A stretch of 35,475 nt of DNA. It comes from a virus. The notes under the pieces were generated by a model. That model did no database searches. It was not told the DNA's origin and saw only the letters and a program-made list of their open reading frames with translations. The stretch is from the IMG/VR virus record IMGVR_UViG_3300048026_000960, positions 1 through 35,475 of that record; one strand, written 5' to 3'. Positions 14,369-22,349 of the stretch are shown piece by piece. How positions within the stretch are numbered: position 1 is the first letter of the stretch; every line of letters starts with the position of its first letter. The translations under genes and the position numbers were made by a program.

Positions 14369-16792
14369 ATGACATTTAGCCAATTTAGAACGGTATTTTC
14401 TACCGACGACCTGCCTGACCAGACGACACTTCGCCAGGTATGGGAGGATGTAACAAAGGGCAAGCATTACAAGCTGATTGAGGAAATTAGGAGGGAGCAG
14501 GACAAAGGCAAACGCGGAGAATTGAAGAAACGACTCCCGGCAATAACTCCGCAATCGCTTTTCTCAACGCCGCATCGCACAAAAACGGCTCCGCATACTC
14601 CTCGACCGTTTATCTGCGTGGATGTCGACGGACTCAGCATCGAAAGGGCCGAAAGGCTTCGGAGCGATATGGGAAATGACGAGCATTGCCACCTCGCGTT
14701 TCTTTCGCCATCTGGTGAAGGAGTGAAGGCAATTTTCGCAATTTCTAACGCTCAAGCTGACGCTGCCGATATATTCTACACGGCTCAGAAGTATGTAGAC
14801 GATACATTCGGAGTCGAAATCGACGTAAAATGCAAAGGGGCAGATCGAGCTTGTTTTCTTTCCTGGGACGCAGGCGCAATTTACAAAGAAGCAGCAACGC
14901 CGTTGATAGTGGAAGCAAAGCCTGCGCCAAAAAGGGACCGGATTATAGACCTGTCACCACCAGCCGATCAATCGGCAACGGGCGAGACACCTCTCGACGA
15001 CTTTAGCAATCAAGCCACGCAGGAGACGTTTGAGAGCCTTCTATTGTCGGGCGGGTGGACGCCTTGCAGTCACGACCGTCTAAAATGGACTCGACCGGGT
15101 AAGGATAGCGGCACTTCGGGCGTTATCAATCCGCCCGATGCGAAGATGGATGTATTCAGCTTTTACTCTCACAGCTCAACAGTAGATTTTGATTCTGAGA
15201 AGGCATATACGGCAGGCGCGCTTTACGCAGTGCTGAATCACGGCGGAGATTTCAGCGCGGCGGCGAAGGAGCTGTCTGCGAACGGCTACGGGTCCAGGCG
15301 AGAAGCCCAGTCAACACAAGTTTCGACGGTGGATGAGTCACAATCTGCATCTCAAGAGGCGAAGGCGGTGATGGAATTGGAGCAGGAGCTTATTCCATTT
15401 CCAACAATTTATCTTCCTTCAAATATGCAGGGCTTTGTGAGAAATGTTGCGGAATTAAACGGAGTTCCAGAGTCGATGGTTGCGGCTTGTTGCTTCTCGG
15501 CCATTTCAACAGCCGTAGGAAACTCTGTCGTCGTCGATTCACTCCCGGGCATGGTTTCGCATTGCAATCTGTATATTTTGACATTGGCGAAGTCAGGCAC
15601 CGGAAAGGGAAGGACGCAAAGGACTGTGATGAAACCTTTGATTGAGGCCGCAGCAGAGGCAGAGGAAAAGCGGAAGAATGTTCACGCACCAGTCGCGCAA
15701 AAGCGTTTGGATGAGCTGGAGAATGAGATTAAAGACCTGCTCGACGAGGGCGGGAATCCAGAGTCACTGTATGAGGAGAAGTCAAAACTTGAGAAACTAC
15801 TCACGCCAGAAAAGGTGGTTGTAAGCGATACGACGACAGAAACGATGCTCGGGTATTTGGGGCGAAATTCGCATCCTACTGTTCTCTCGATGTCGGCAGA
15901 GGCGTCGCAGCAGTTCCAGAATATGTCTGGCAGGTATTCAAGCCAAAGAGGGACGAACGACGACGGGACCTGGTGCGATTTGTATTCGGGCGATGCGGTC
16001 AGCTACGACCGGAAAAGCGAGTCGCATAGTCTGATAGGCGCGACGCTCGGCATATCGTGGATGACTCAGCCACACGCTTTCCTTTCGATCCTCGAGGATT
16101 CAAACAAGATCGAGGGAGGGTTTCTCGCTCGATTCCTTATGCACGATTCAGAGGCGGAAGTCCAGGATTGGCCGGAGGATATTGATTTCGATGCAAAGGC
16201 TCATAATCTGTGGGCTGAAATAATTGAACACCTATTTTCCGCTTACAGAGCAAAGCCTGTGCCTGAGCAGCTCGGCAAGATTCCGCAAACCTCGAGCTTC
16301 ACGGATGCGATGAAGAGTTACTACAATCTATGCGCGAAGGCGAGCCGGGAGGAGCCAATCGAGTCGCTGGCGTCGTTCCACAACCGATACGCTGAGAACG
16401 CCTACAGGCTCGCAATCGTCCTCCACATGGCGGAAAATTACGACAATCCGTTTGGAAATCCTTTGCTCGAAGAACATGCCGTTCGAGCCTGTGGATTTGT
16501 GAAGTGGTTTGCAGATAGGCAAAAAGAATTGCTTTTTCCGCTATTAATTGAAAAAACAAAAGAGCAAATGAGCAAGCAAGAAAAATGGGTTGAGATGGTG
16601 AAAGAGGCAGGCGATAAGGGCTTGCTTTTGCGGAGCGCATTACGGTCAGCTCATTTATCCCGGGGCGCGTTTGACCTGAAACTTGCAAAGATGCCGGAGA
16701 TCGAAATGCGAAAAGTTAAAGAGGAGGGCGCAATTCGGGCAGCGGAAAGGCTGTTTTGGATCGGCCCAAATGATGCGAAATCGACTGCTTAG
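14369..16792 (+). CDS. BT4734-like/DUF3987 primase-helicase replication protein
   Basis: An 807-aa protein. The N-terminal 180 residues match the BT4734-like primase/virulence-associated N-domain: KKRLPAITPQSLFSTPHR, FICVDVDGL, HLAFLSPSGEGVKAIF, ADRACFLSWD. A short middle domain follows (GGWTPCSHDRLKWTRPGKD). The C-terminal part is DUF3987, a helicase-like ATPase, with Walker A in LAKSGTGKGRTQ (about residues 406-416) and a coiled-coil-like insertion (about 425-480). ATG at 14369 is preferred because it clears the terminator; ATG 14351 (with GGGGA upstream, inside the hairpin) and TTG 14333 are alternatives. The candidate origin begins at its stop codon. Confidence 0.9.
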   Translation: MTFSQFRTVFSTDDLPDQTTLRQVWEDVTKGKHYKLIEEIRREQDKGKRGELKKRLPAITPQSLFSTPHRTKTAPHTPRPFICVDVDGLSIERAERLRSDMGNDEHCHLAFLSPSGEGVKAIFAISNAQADAADIFYTAQKYVDDTFGVEIDVKCKGADRACFLSWDAGAIYKEAATPLIVEAKPAPKRDRIIDLSPPADQSATGETPLDDFSNQATQETFESLLLSGGWTPCSHDRLKWTRPGKDSGTSGVINPPDAKMDVFSFYSHSSTVDFDSEKAYTAGALYAVLNHGGDFSAAAKELSANGYGSRREAQSTQVSTVDESQSASQEAKAVMELEQELIPFPTIYLPSNMQGFVRNVAELNGVPESMVAACCFSAISTAVGNSVVVDSLPGMVSHCNLYILTLAKSGTGKGRTQRTVMKPLIEAAAEAEEKRKNVHAPVAQKRLDELENEIKDLLDEGGNPESLYEEKSKLEKLLTPEKVVVSDTTTETMLGYLGRNSHPTVLSMSAEASQQFQNMSGRYSSQRGTNDDGTWCDLYSGDAVSYDRKSESHSLIGATLGISWMTQPHAFLSILEDSNKIEGGFLARFLMHDSEAEVQDWPEDIDFDAKAHNLWAEIIEHLFSAYRAKPVPEQLGKIPQTSSFTDAMKSYYNLCAKASREEPIESLASFHNRYAENAYRLAIVLHMAENYDNPFGNPLLEEHAVRACGFVKWFADRQKELLFPLLIEKTKEQMSKQEKWVEMVKEAGDKGLLLRSALRSAHLSRGAFDLKLAKMPEIEMRKVKEEGAIRAAERLFWIGPNDAKSTA

Positions 16793-17020
16793 TGTCCCAT
16801 TTGCTGACGTGACAGAATCCTTAGTGTCACATTTGTCACATTGTCACGTGCTTGTAGTCACAAAGTCCCAAACGTATTACTATATCATTATTATTATATT
16901 ATTATTATAATAAAGATTATTTACCATAATGCAGGGCATCAATTACAATTCGATTTTTCAGAGTTTTTGTTTTCGCAATGTGACACGTGACAAATGTGAC
17001 ACGAGAAATGTGACACTAAG
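16788..17020. other. Candidate replication origin: iterons flanking an AT-rich segment
   Basis: This gap holds clustered TGTCAC/GTGACA boxes. On the left are CTTAGTGTCCCATTT (16788-16802), CTTAGTGTCACATTT (16820-16834) and further TGTCAC boxes at 16834 and 16842. On the right AATGTGACAC occurs at 16977, 16993 and 17008, 15-16 bases apart. The 16820-16834 arm is an exact inverted repeat of 17006-17020. Between lies an almost pure AT stretch (about 16875-16925) with ATT repeats and the palindrome TTATTATAATAA. Iterons plus an AT-rich unwinding element beside a replication gene fit an origin. An operator for the downstream genes is the alternative. No other gene is seen in this gap. Confidence 0.68.
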
Positions 17021-17090
17021 AAAAGGGCAAAAATTGAGTCGTCGACGTATCGTTTTTTGCAAACAGTCAGGGATTGGCGCATTGTTTGTA

Positions 17091-17588
17091 ATGATCTTAG
17101 GAATCGACCCGGGGACAACAGAATCAGGATACGCGATGATTGGCGAAGATTGGAGAGATGCAGGACCGGCTCAGGCGGGAGTGATAGACAATCGCCAGAT
17201 GTTGAAACACATTACTCGGTATCACCTGGAGCATGGCGCATCTGTCGCCATTGAGATGGTGTCGAGCTATGGCGCGAGAGTAGGACAGACTACGTTTGAC
17301 ACGGTTGTATGGATCGGGCGCATGGTCCAGCTCTGCGAATCGCACGGCATTCGCTACAGGCTTATCAAGCGGCACGAAGTGAAAAAGCATATAGCACCGG
17401 GGCAGAAGTCGAACGACGCGGTGATCCGCAGGAAGATGATTGAGGCAATGACGTGGTCAGACGAAGAAACAAGGGCGAATGCAAAGCGACTTGGCCTCAA
17501 GTCTCACGCATGGCAGGCGTTAGCTGTTGCGGCATCGTCAGAGATAATCGACGCAAAACGATGCGGATTGGCTTTTGAACATGCGTAA
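17091..17588 (+). CDS. RuvC-like Holliday junction resolvase
   Basis: A 165-aa protein starting MILGIDPGTTESGYAMIG, the RuvC-fold first strand with catalytic Asp. Next come AIEMVSSYG with the second acidic residue, then a Lys-rich DNA-binding stretch (YRLIKRHEVKKHIAPGQK, KSNDAVIRRKM), and KSHAWQALAVA in place of the final Asp motif, a variant common in phage RuvC-like proteins. A longer in-frame start at 16929 would run through the iterons with untypical sequence, so 17091 is chosen. Phage resolvases cut branched DNA before packaging, consistent with its place just upstream of the terminase genes. Confidence 0.9.
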   Translation: MILGIDPGTTESGYAMIGEDWRDAGPAQAGVIDNRQMLKHITRYHLEHGASVAIEMVSSYGARVGQTTFDTVVWIGRMVQLCESHGIRYRLIKRHEVKKHIAPGQKSNDAVIRRKMIEAMTWSDEETRANAKRLGLKSHAWQALAVAASSEIIDAKRCGLAFEHA

Positions 17589-17687
17589 GGCACTAAAAAT
17601 AAGCGGTTCCTTTCCAAACAATATCCAATTAAGGAGCGCACCGCAACCTTTTACTACATTTTACACCCATTAGCGACCACCACCGGA

Positions 17688-18101
17688 ATGCCAAGTAAAG
17701 AAACAAAGAGAGCTGAGTGGACAGTGAGAAAGGCATCGAGCATCTGCCGGATGGACAAGGGCAAGTTTACTGCGCTGATGGAAGAGCAGGGATTGAGGCC
17801 ACGCATAGCAGGGAGCAGCCACCTGTATGATGTTGAAAAGTTGGTAGCTATCGTGATCGACCACAAAGGCGCAACGACATCGACGGATCGCCGGAACATG
17901 GCGCAAGCTCGAAAGGCCGAAACAGAGACGGCAATTCTCGAGCGCAAATACATCAAGATTGAGGACATCGCCAAACCACTAGGACACGCTATTTCAGCGA
18001 TGAACAAAGTTATTTCCAGGCTCGACATCAGCGACGAGGAAAAAGGGAATTGTATCGAGCAACTCCAAATAGTGCTGGACGAGTTCACAGAGGAAGATTG
18101 A
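17688..18101 (+). CDS. Terminase small subunit (Nu1-like)
   Basis: A 137-aa protein. Residues 10-60 fit a winged-helix DNA-recognition domain (ASSICRMDKGKFTALMEEQG, then S-H-L-Y-D-V-E-K-L). A charged helix (ARKAETETAILERKYIKIED) and a C-terminal helical region typical of Nu1-type small terminases follow. It recognises the packaging site and recruits the large subunit. It lies 4 bases before the GpA-type large subunit. The preceding gap (17589-17687) has no gene and could hold the packaging site. Confidence 0.85.
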   Translation: MPSKETKRAEWTVRKASSICRMDKGKFTALMEEQGLRPRIAGSSHLYDVEKLVAIVIDHKGATTSTDRRNMAQARKAETETAILERKYIKIEDIAKPLGHAISAMNKVISRLDISDEEKGNCIEQLQIVLDEFTEED

Positions 18102-18105
18102 GGCG

Positions 18106-19932
18106 ATGGACGACAGCTACAATATTTCGCAACTGTCTTTGCTGGAAACGGTCAATCAGACGCTAAAAGACTCGCTTCGGTTCCGCCCAGCAATTTCTTT
18201 CGAAGATTGGGCCACGCGATATATCATCAATCCTGACGGCACTCCGTTTCGATTTCGGGAGACGCAGGTGCAAATAGCCCGAGATTTGTTTAATCCATCG
18301 CTGACATCAGTAGCGATCCGGGCGTTTTCAGGAGCGGGAAAAACCTATCTTTTTGCAGCGGGACTTTGCTATGTCGTCGAACAGTTGCGGGCTGCCGCTG
18401 GCGTCATGTTCCCATCGCAGAGCATTGCGGAGGATTGGGTGAACGAGGAGCTTTACAAAATGTTCCTGGCGACTCCGGCCATTGAGAAGATGGAGATGGA
18501 AACCGATTTGAAAAGATTGAAACGATGGAACTCCGGCGCAGCGATCCACGCAATCGGCAGCAATTCATCCGGCATGATTCGAAGACTCCAGGCTCCTGTT
18601 CTCTACGCAGACGAGATCGACGCAATCACCCAAGAGACTACCGACGAAGGCGACAAGCTCGCGCAATTTTTCAAACGCGCCCGAGGCGAAAAGAATCAAT
18701 ACAAGTGGGCGTCGTCTTACCCGTCGCTCAAAGGTCACTCCAAGATTGATGCAATGTTTGACCAATCAGACCAGTGCCGTTGGTTTGTGACCTGCTCAAA
18801 ATGCGAGCATGAGTGGGAGATGCAGATAAAAGACCTAAACTGGAAAACAGGCGAGCCAGAAAGCGCAGTAATCGTCTGCCCCAGTTGCGGCGAAAGACAC
18901 AACGACGAATCGAGACTCGCGATGGCAAAGGGTGGAAGATTTCTCGACAAGACACTGAGCGAGCCTAGAGATTCCGGCGAGCGCGGATTCCACCTGAATT
19001 GCTTGGCGAACGTCGGCGAGCATTCGGCAGCCTATAACGGCTATTTGCATGAAATCGCTGCCGAGATTGAGCGCGGGAAAAAAGCAGACTCGCCGGAAAA
19101 AGCCAAGCGGGTATTTGTAAACACGATGCTGGCCGAATCTTACGCGGAACAGGTAGAATCAAAACCGGAGCCTCATGTCCTGTATGCTCGCCGCGAAGAA
19201 TACAATCCCGGCGAAATGCTGCCAAGTGAAGTTCTAATGCTCACCGCTGGCGTCGATTGGCAAAAGAATAGATGCGAGTTGATCGTGATGGGTTGGGGCG
19301 ACAATGCCGAGAGTTGGGGCGTCGCATACAAAACCATTCTGGGGAGTCCGATGGAGCTTTCTACCTGGCAAAAGCTCGACAATGAATTGTCGAAGCGATA
19401 CCCTCACCCGATAGCCGGATCGCTCGGAATCGTCTGCACGATGATTGACTCGGGGAAATGGCAGGATGCGGTATTGGCGCAGACTCACATGCGGACACGG
19501 CAACGAGTCTATGGCTGCAAAGGAGCAAGGACAATCGACCGCGTATTGATGGACAATAAACCGACGCGGATCGGAGCGGCCAAAATTCTGCAATATCACA
19601 TCGGCACTCACGAAGCGAAGGAGACCATATACTCCCGTCTTGATTTGAAACCAGACGAGGACGGCGAATCACATCCTCGAGGATTTATTCACTTTCCCCA
19701 AATAGCAGAGTTTGGACCGTCAGCCGGTGGAGAGGCTACCGGCTTTTTCGAAATGCTACTCGCAGAGGATTCTGTGATCCGGCGGAGCTCCAAGACGGGC
19801 GAATTTGTTCGCTTTTTCGAATGCCAAAGAGGTCAGCGAAACGAAGCTCTCGACTGTATGGTTTATGCGATGGCAGCAGAGCGGAGAATGTCGCCTAAAT
19901 ACGAGGAGATTGCGCGAAATATGCTCAAATAA
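18106..19932 (+). CDS. Terminase large subunit, GpA family
   Basis: A 608-aa protein of the lambda GpA type, near the usual 600-650 aa. The ATPase half has RETQVQIARDLF, Walker A in RAFSGAGKTYLF (about residues 72-83) and Walker B in LYADEIDAI. A zinc ribbon follows (C230-x2-C233 and C258-x2-C261). The nuclease half begins around GVDWQKNRCELIVMGW with its catalytic Asp region. It translocates DNA into proheads and cuts the concatemer. GpA members typically cut at cos sites, making a cos-type phage likely, though the site itself is not identified. Confidence 0.97.
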   Translation: MDDSYNISQLSLLETVNQTLKDSLRFRPAISFEDWATRYIINPDGTPFRFRETQVQIARDLFNPSLTSVAIRAFSGAGKTYLFAAGLCYVVEQLRAAAGVMFPSQSIAEDWVNEELYKMFLATPAIEKMEMETDLKRLKRWNSGAAIHAIGSNSSGMIRRLQAPVLYADEIDAITQETTDEGDKLAQFFKRARGEKNQYKWASSYPSLKGHSKIDAMFDQSDQCRWFVTCSKCEHEWEMQIKDLNWKTGEPESAVIVCPSCGERHNDESRLAMAKGGRFLDKTLSEPRDSGERGFHLNCLANVGEHSAAYNGYLHEIAAEIERGKKADSPEKAKRVFVNTMLAESYAEQVESKPEPHVLYARREEYNPGEMLPSEVLMLTAGVDWQKNRCELIVMGWGDNAESWGVAYKTILGSPMELSTWQKLDNELSKRYPHPIAGSLGIVCTMIDSGKWQDAVLAQTHMRTRQRVYGCKGARTIDRVLMDNKPTRIGAAKILQYHIGTHEAKETIYSRLDLKPDEDGESHPRGFIHFPQIAEFGPSAGGEATGFFEMLLAEDSVIRRSSKTGEFVRFFECQRGQRNEALDCMVYAMAAERRMSPKYEEIARNMLK

Positions 19933-19984
19933 GAGTTAATTGCGGCGAATTTGCCTATATCTCCATCGGTGTTACCGTTAGATT

Positions 19985-20539
19985 ATGGCAATCGAGATAT
20001 ACTCAACACCGCCGAAAAGCCTAATTGCGGGAGATGTTTACCAGTGGAGAGACACTCCAGAAAGCATTGACGACGTTACTGCGTATTCTGTGATTTTCAG
20101 GTCGGTTAATGATGGCGATATATCTTTCACTGTCACGGGAACCGACGACTCTAGCCATTTCAGTTTTGAAATAGAGGGCGCAGATACCGAGTCTCTGGCA
20201 GCAGGCGAGTTTGCTATTACCAAAATCATTACCTACACTTGGGGGCGAGAAAGCAAAGAAAGCGGTTTTCTGACCTTGCTACCAAATCCAACAGCAGCAC
20301 CGTCAGAATCATTCAACTCGAGGATGGTTAGCCTGCTCGAATCTCACATCGAAGGTCGACTTCCAGAAGGCTTGGAGAGCCACACAATCGGAGGCGTTCC
20401 AATTTCTAAAATTTCCTTATTGGACGCACAACAGTTGCTGTCAGAATACAGGAGCAGACTAGCCTACGAAATAAAAGCAGAATTGCAGCGCAGGAATCCA
20501 GAAGAGCCTACCGGCAATACAATCCACATTCACTTTTAA
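19985..20539 (+). CDS. gpW-like head-tail connector with extra N-terminal domain
   Basis: A 184-aa protein. Residues 1-100 are beta-rich (LIAGDVYQWRDTPESIDDV... FAITKIITYTW), resembling small Ig-like or BppU-type N-terminal modules; a Pro/Ala linker follows (PNPTAAPSE). Residues 110-184 contain a gpW-like pattern (HTIGGVPISKISLLDAQQLL, then SEYRSRLAYEIKAELQRR). The location between large terminase and portal is exactly that of lambda gpW, which joins the head to the tail. gpW itself is only 68 aa, so the fused N-terminal part is unusual. Confidence 0.7.
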   Translation: MAIEIYSTPPKSLIAGDVYQWRDTPESIDDVTAYSVIFRSVNDGDISFTVTGTDDSSHFSFEIEGADTESLAAGEFAITKIITYTWGRESKESGFLTLLPNPTAAPSESFNSRMVSLLESHIEGRLPEGLESHTIGGVPISKISLLDAQQLLSEYRSRLAYEIKAELQRRNPEEPTGNTIHIHF

Positions 20540-20542
20540 GAG

Positions 20543-22327
20543 ATGCCTTCCAAAATAAAAGCAGCATGGGACGCCCTCCGCGGCAAGTCTGAAATTACAA
20601 AGCCGAAAAATAGATTTTTCGAGGGGGCATCTGTCAGCCGTTTTACGAGCGATTGGGTGACGCGGAATGCGTCTCTCGATTCGCTGATGGAAAACAGCTT
20701 GGTAAAACTTCGCTCCAGGTCGAAGCAACTTTGCCAAAACGACGGATATGCCGCAAACGCAACAACGCAAGCGGTTCAGAATGTAGTTGGTCACAGTGGA
20801 TTCCGCTTGAAGGTCCGGGCCAAAAACAAACGAGGCGGAATCGACAAGGCAGCGAGCAAGGCGGTAGAGGATGCCTGGAAGAAATTTTGCAAGCGTCAAA
20901 ACTACACCGTGACGGGCGACGTGACTGAGCATGAATTTGACTGTATATTCATGCGGTCCGTATTTGTTACCGGCGGGGGATTGGCGAGGATGGTAAAAGG
21001 TTACAATCGCAATCCATTCAGATTCGCCATGCAAGGAATCGCGATGGAGCGACTTGACCCAGAGCTGTATGACAAGGACCGGCGCATTTTCATGTCAGTC
21101 GAAAAGGATGGATTTGGAGCAGTTACAAAGTATCACGTTTTGGATAAACACCCGGGCGACAGGTGGGATGGCAGAGTAATTAACGGACCACGACAGACTC
21201 TTGATGCAAGCGAAGTGATTCACGCATTCATTAAGCATGAGTTTTCGCAATCTCAGGGATTGCCTTGGCTGAGTAACTGCCTGACTAGGCTGAGAATGCT
21301 TCACGGTTACGAGGAGGCGGAACTGATTGCGGCTCGCGCACATGCTAGCAAATTGGGCTTTTTCGTTTCTGATTTCGACTCTCCCGCTGGCGGATACCAA
21401 GGGGAAGGGAAAGACAATTTCGGAAATATCAAAATGGACGGTAGCCCGGGCAGTTTCGAAAACCTACCTCCTGGCGTCAGACCGGAGCTACTTGATCCAA
21501 CCCATCCCAACCAAAACCTACCGGGATTCCGCAAAGCAATGTTGCAAGCGGTCGCGGCAGGACTCACGATCTCATATCCGCAGCTTGGTTCTGATTTGGA
21601 GGGCGTGAACTACAGCTCGATTCGGCAAGGCACACTGAGCGAGCGCGATATGTGGAAATTGATTCAAAAGTGGTATATCGACGAGGTGAAAATGCCAATT
21701 TTTGAGCAGTGGCTCGAGATGGCGATTATGTCCGGCCAGTTGAATTATGATATGTCCGACTTTGAAAGATTGGCACATCCAGAGTTTCAAGGGCGACGAT
21801 GGGAGTGGATCGACCCAGACAAGGATGCAAGGGCAGAGGATCGCAGACTCAAAAACAGACTTACATCTCACCAGCGACTCGCACGTAGCAAGGGCGAGGA
21901 CATCGAGGAGATTTTCGACGAGATCGAGGCCGACTCGGCATCTGCCGGTAGTAGGCAAATAGATATGTTTTTGGACATTCCAGATGTCCAGGCTCCATCC
22001 GATGACCGGCAAGGGGGGAGCAATGACGACGGGGCAACAGTGGCGACCGAAAAAGATTTCCAAACCTTGAAGGCTAAGTTTGATGCCTATGGCGTAGGAG
22101 TTAGGGCGGGAGTCATTACTCCTCAACCACAAGATGAAGAGGATTTCAGAATGGTTTCCAATCTTCCAGAGATGAGTGACCAGGTCAGGGAAGGATGGGA
22201 TGAAGAAGGCGGAACGCGCAGACCAATAACTCTTGTTGCAAAAGGATTGGAGGATGAGGCATTAGAAGAGCCTACTGACGAAGCAGATAAAGACGAAGCA
22301 GAAGATCAGCCAGCACCCGACGAGTAG
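20543..22327 (+). CDS. Portal protein, lambda family
   Basis: A 594-aa protein of the lambda-type portal family (PF05136). It shows the usual N-terminal RSRSKQLCQNDGYAANATTQ and VVGHSGFRLKVRA stretches, AMERLDPELYD, and VIHAFIKHEFSQSQGLPWLS in the crown/stem region. The family-typical YSSIRQGTLSERDMWKLIQK and RRWEWIDPDKDARAEDRRL follow, before an acidic C-terminal tail. It forms the dodecameric DNA entry ring. It starts 3 bases after the connector gene, with a weak AAGAG sequence upstream. Confidence 0.95.
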   Translation: MPSKIKAAWDALRGKSEITKPKNRFFEGASVSRFTSDWVTRNASLDSLMENSLVKLRSRSKQLCQNDGYAANATTQAVQNVVGHSGFRLKVRAKNKRGGIDKAASKAVEDAWKKFCKRQNYTVTGDVTEHEFDCIFMRSVFVTGGGLARMVKGYNRNPFRFAMQGIAMERLDPELYDKDRRIFMSVEKDGFGAVTKYHVLDKHPGDRWDGRVINGPRQTLDASEVIHAFIKHEFSQSQGLPWLSNCLTRLRMLHGYEEAELIAARAHASKLGFFVSDFDSPAGGYQGEGKDNFGNIKMDGSPGSFENLPPGVRPELLDPTHPNQNLPGFRKAMLQAVAAGLTISYPQLGSDLEGVNYSSIRQGTLSERDMWKLIQKWYIDEVKMPIFEQWLEMAIMSGQLNYDMSDFERLAHPEFQGRRWEWIDPDKDARAEDRRLKNRLTSHQRLARSKGEDIEEIFDEIEADSASAGSRQIDMFLDIPDVQAPSDDRQGGSNDDGATVATEKDFQTLKAKFDAYGVGVRAGVITPQPQDEEDFRMVSNLPEMSDQVREGWDEEGGTRRPITLVAKGLEDEALEEPTDEADKDEAEDQPAPDE

Positions 22328-22349
22328 GCTAATTTGCCTTCTCGTTTTT

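Noticed and set aside
16820-17020. Spaced repeats that might suggest a CRISPR array
   Set aside because: The units are short (10-15 bases), point in both directions around an AT-rich core, and have no unique 30-base spacers or cas genes; an origin or operator array fits better.
16929-17090. Longer N-terminus for the RuvC-like protein
   Set aside because: The added 54 residues run through the iterons with untypical composition, while the family start MILGIDPG lies at 17091.
8884-19961. Identical 14-mer AATTTGCCTATATC at 8884-8897 and 19948-19961, considered as a shared promoter
   Set aside because: A few such repeats are expected by chance in 35 kb, and the first copy lies inside the HNH/AP2 coding sequence.
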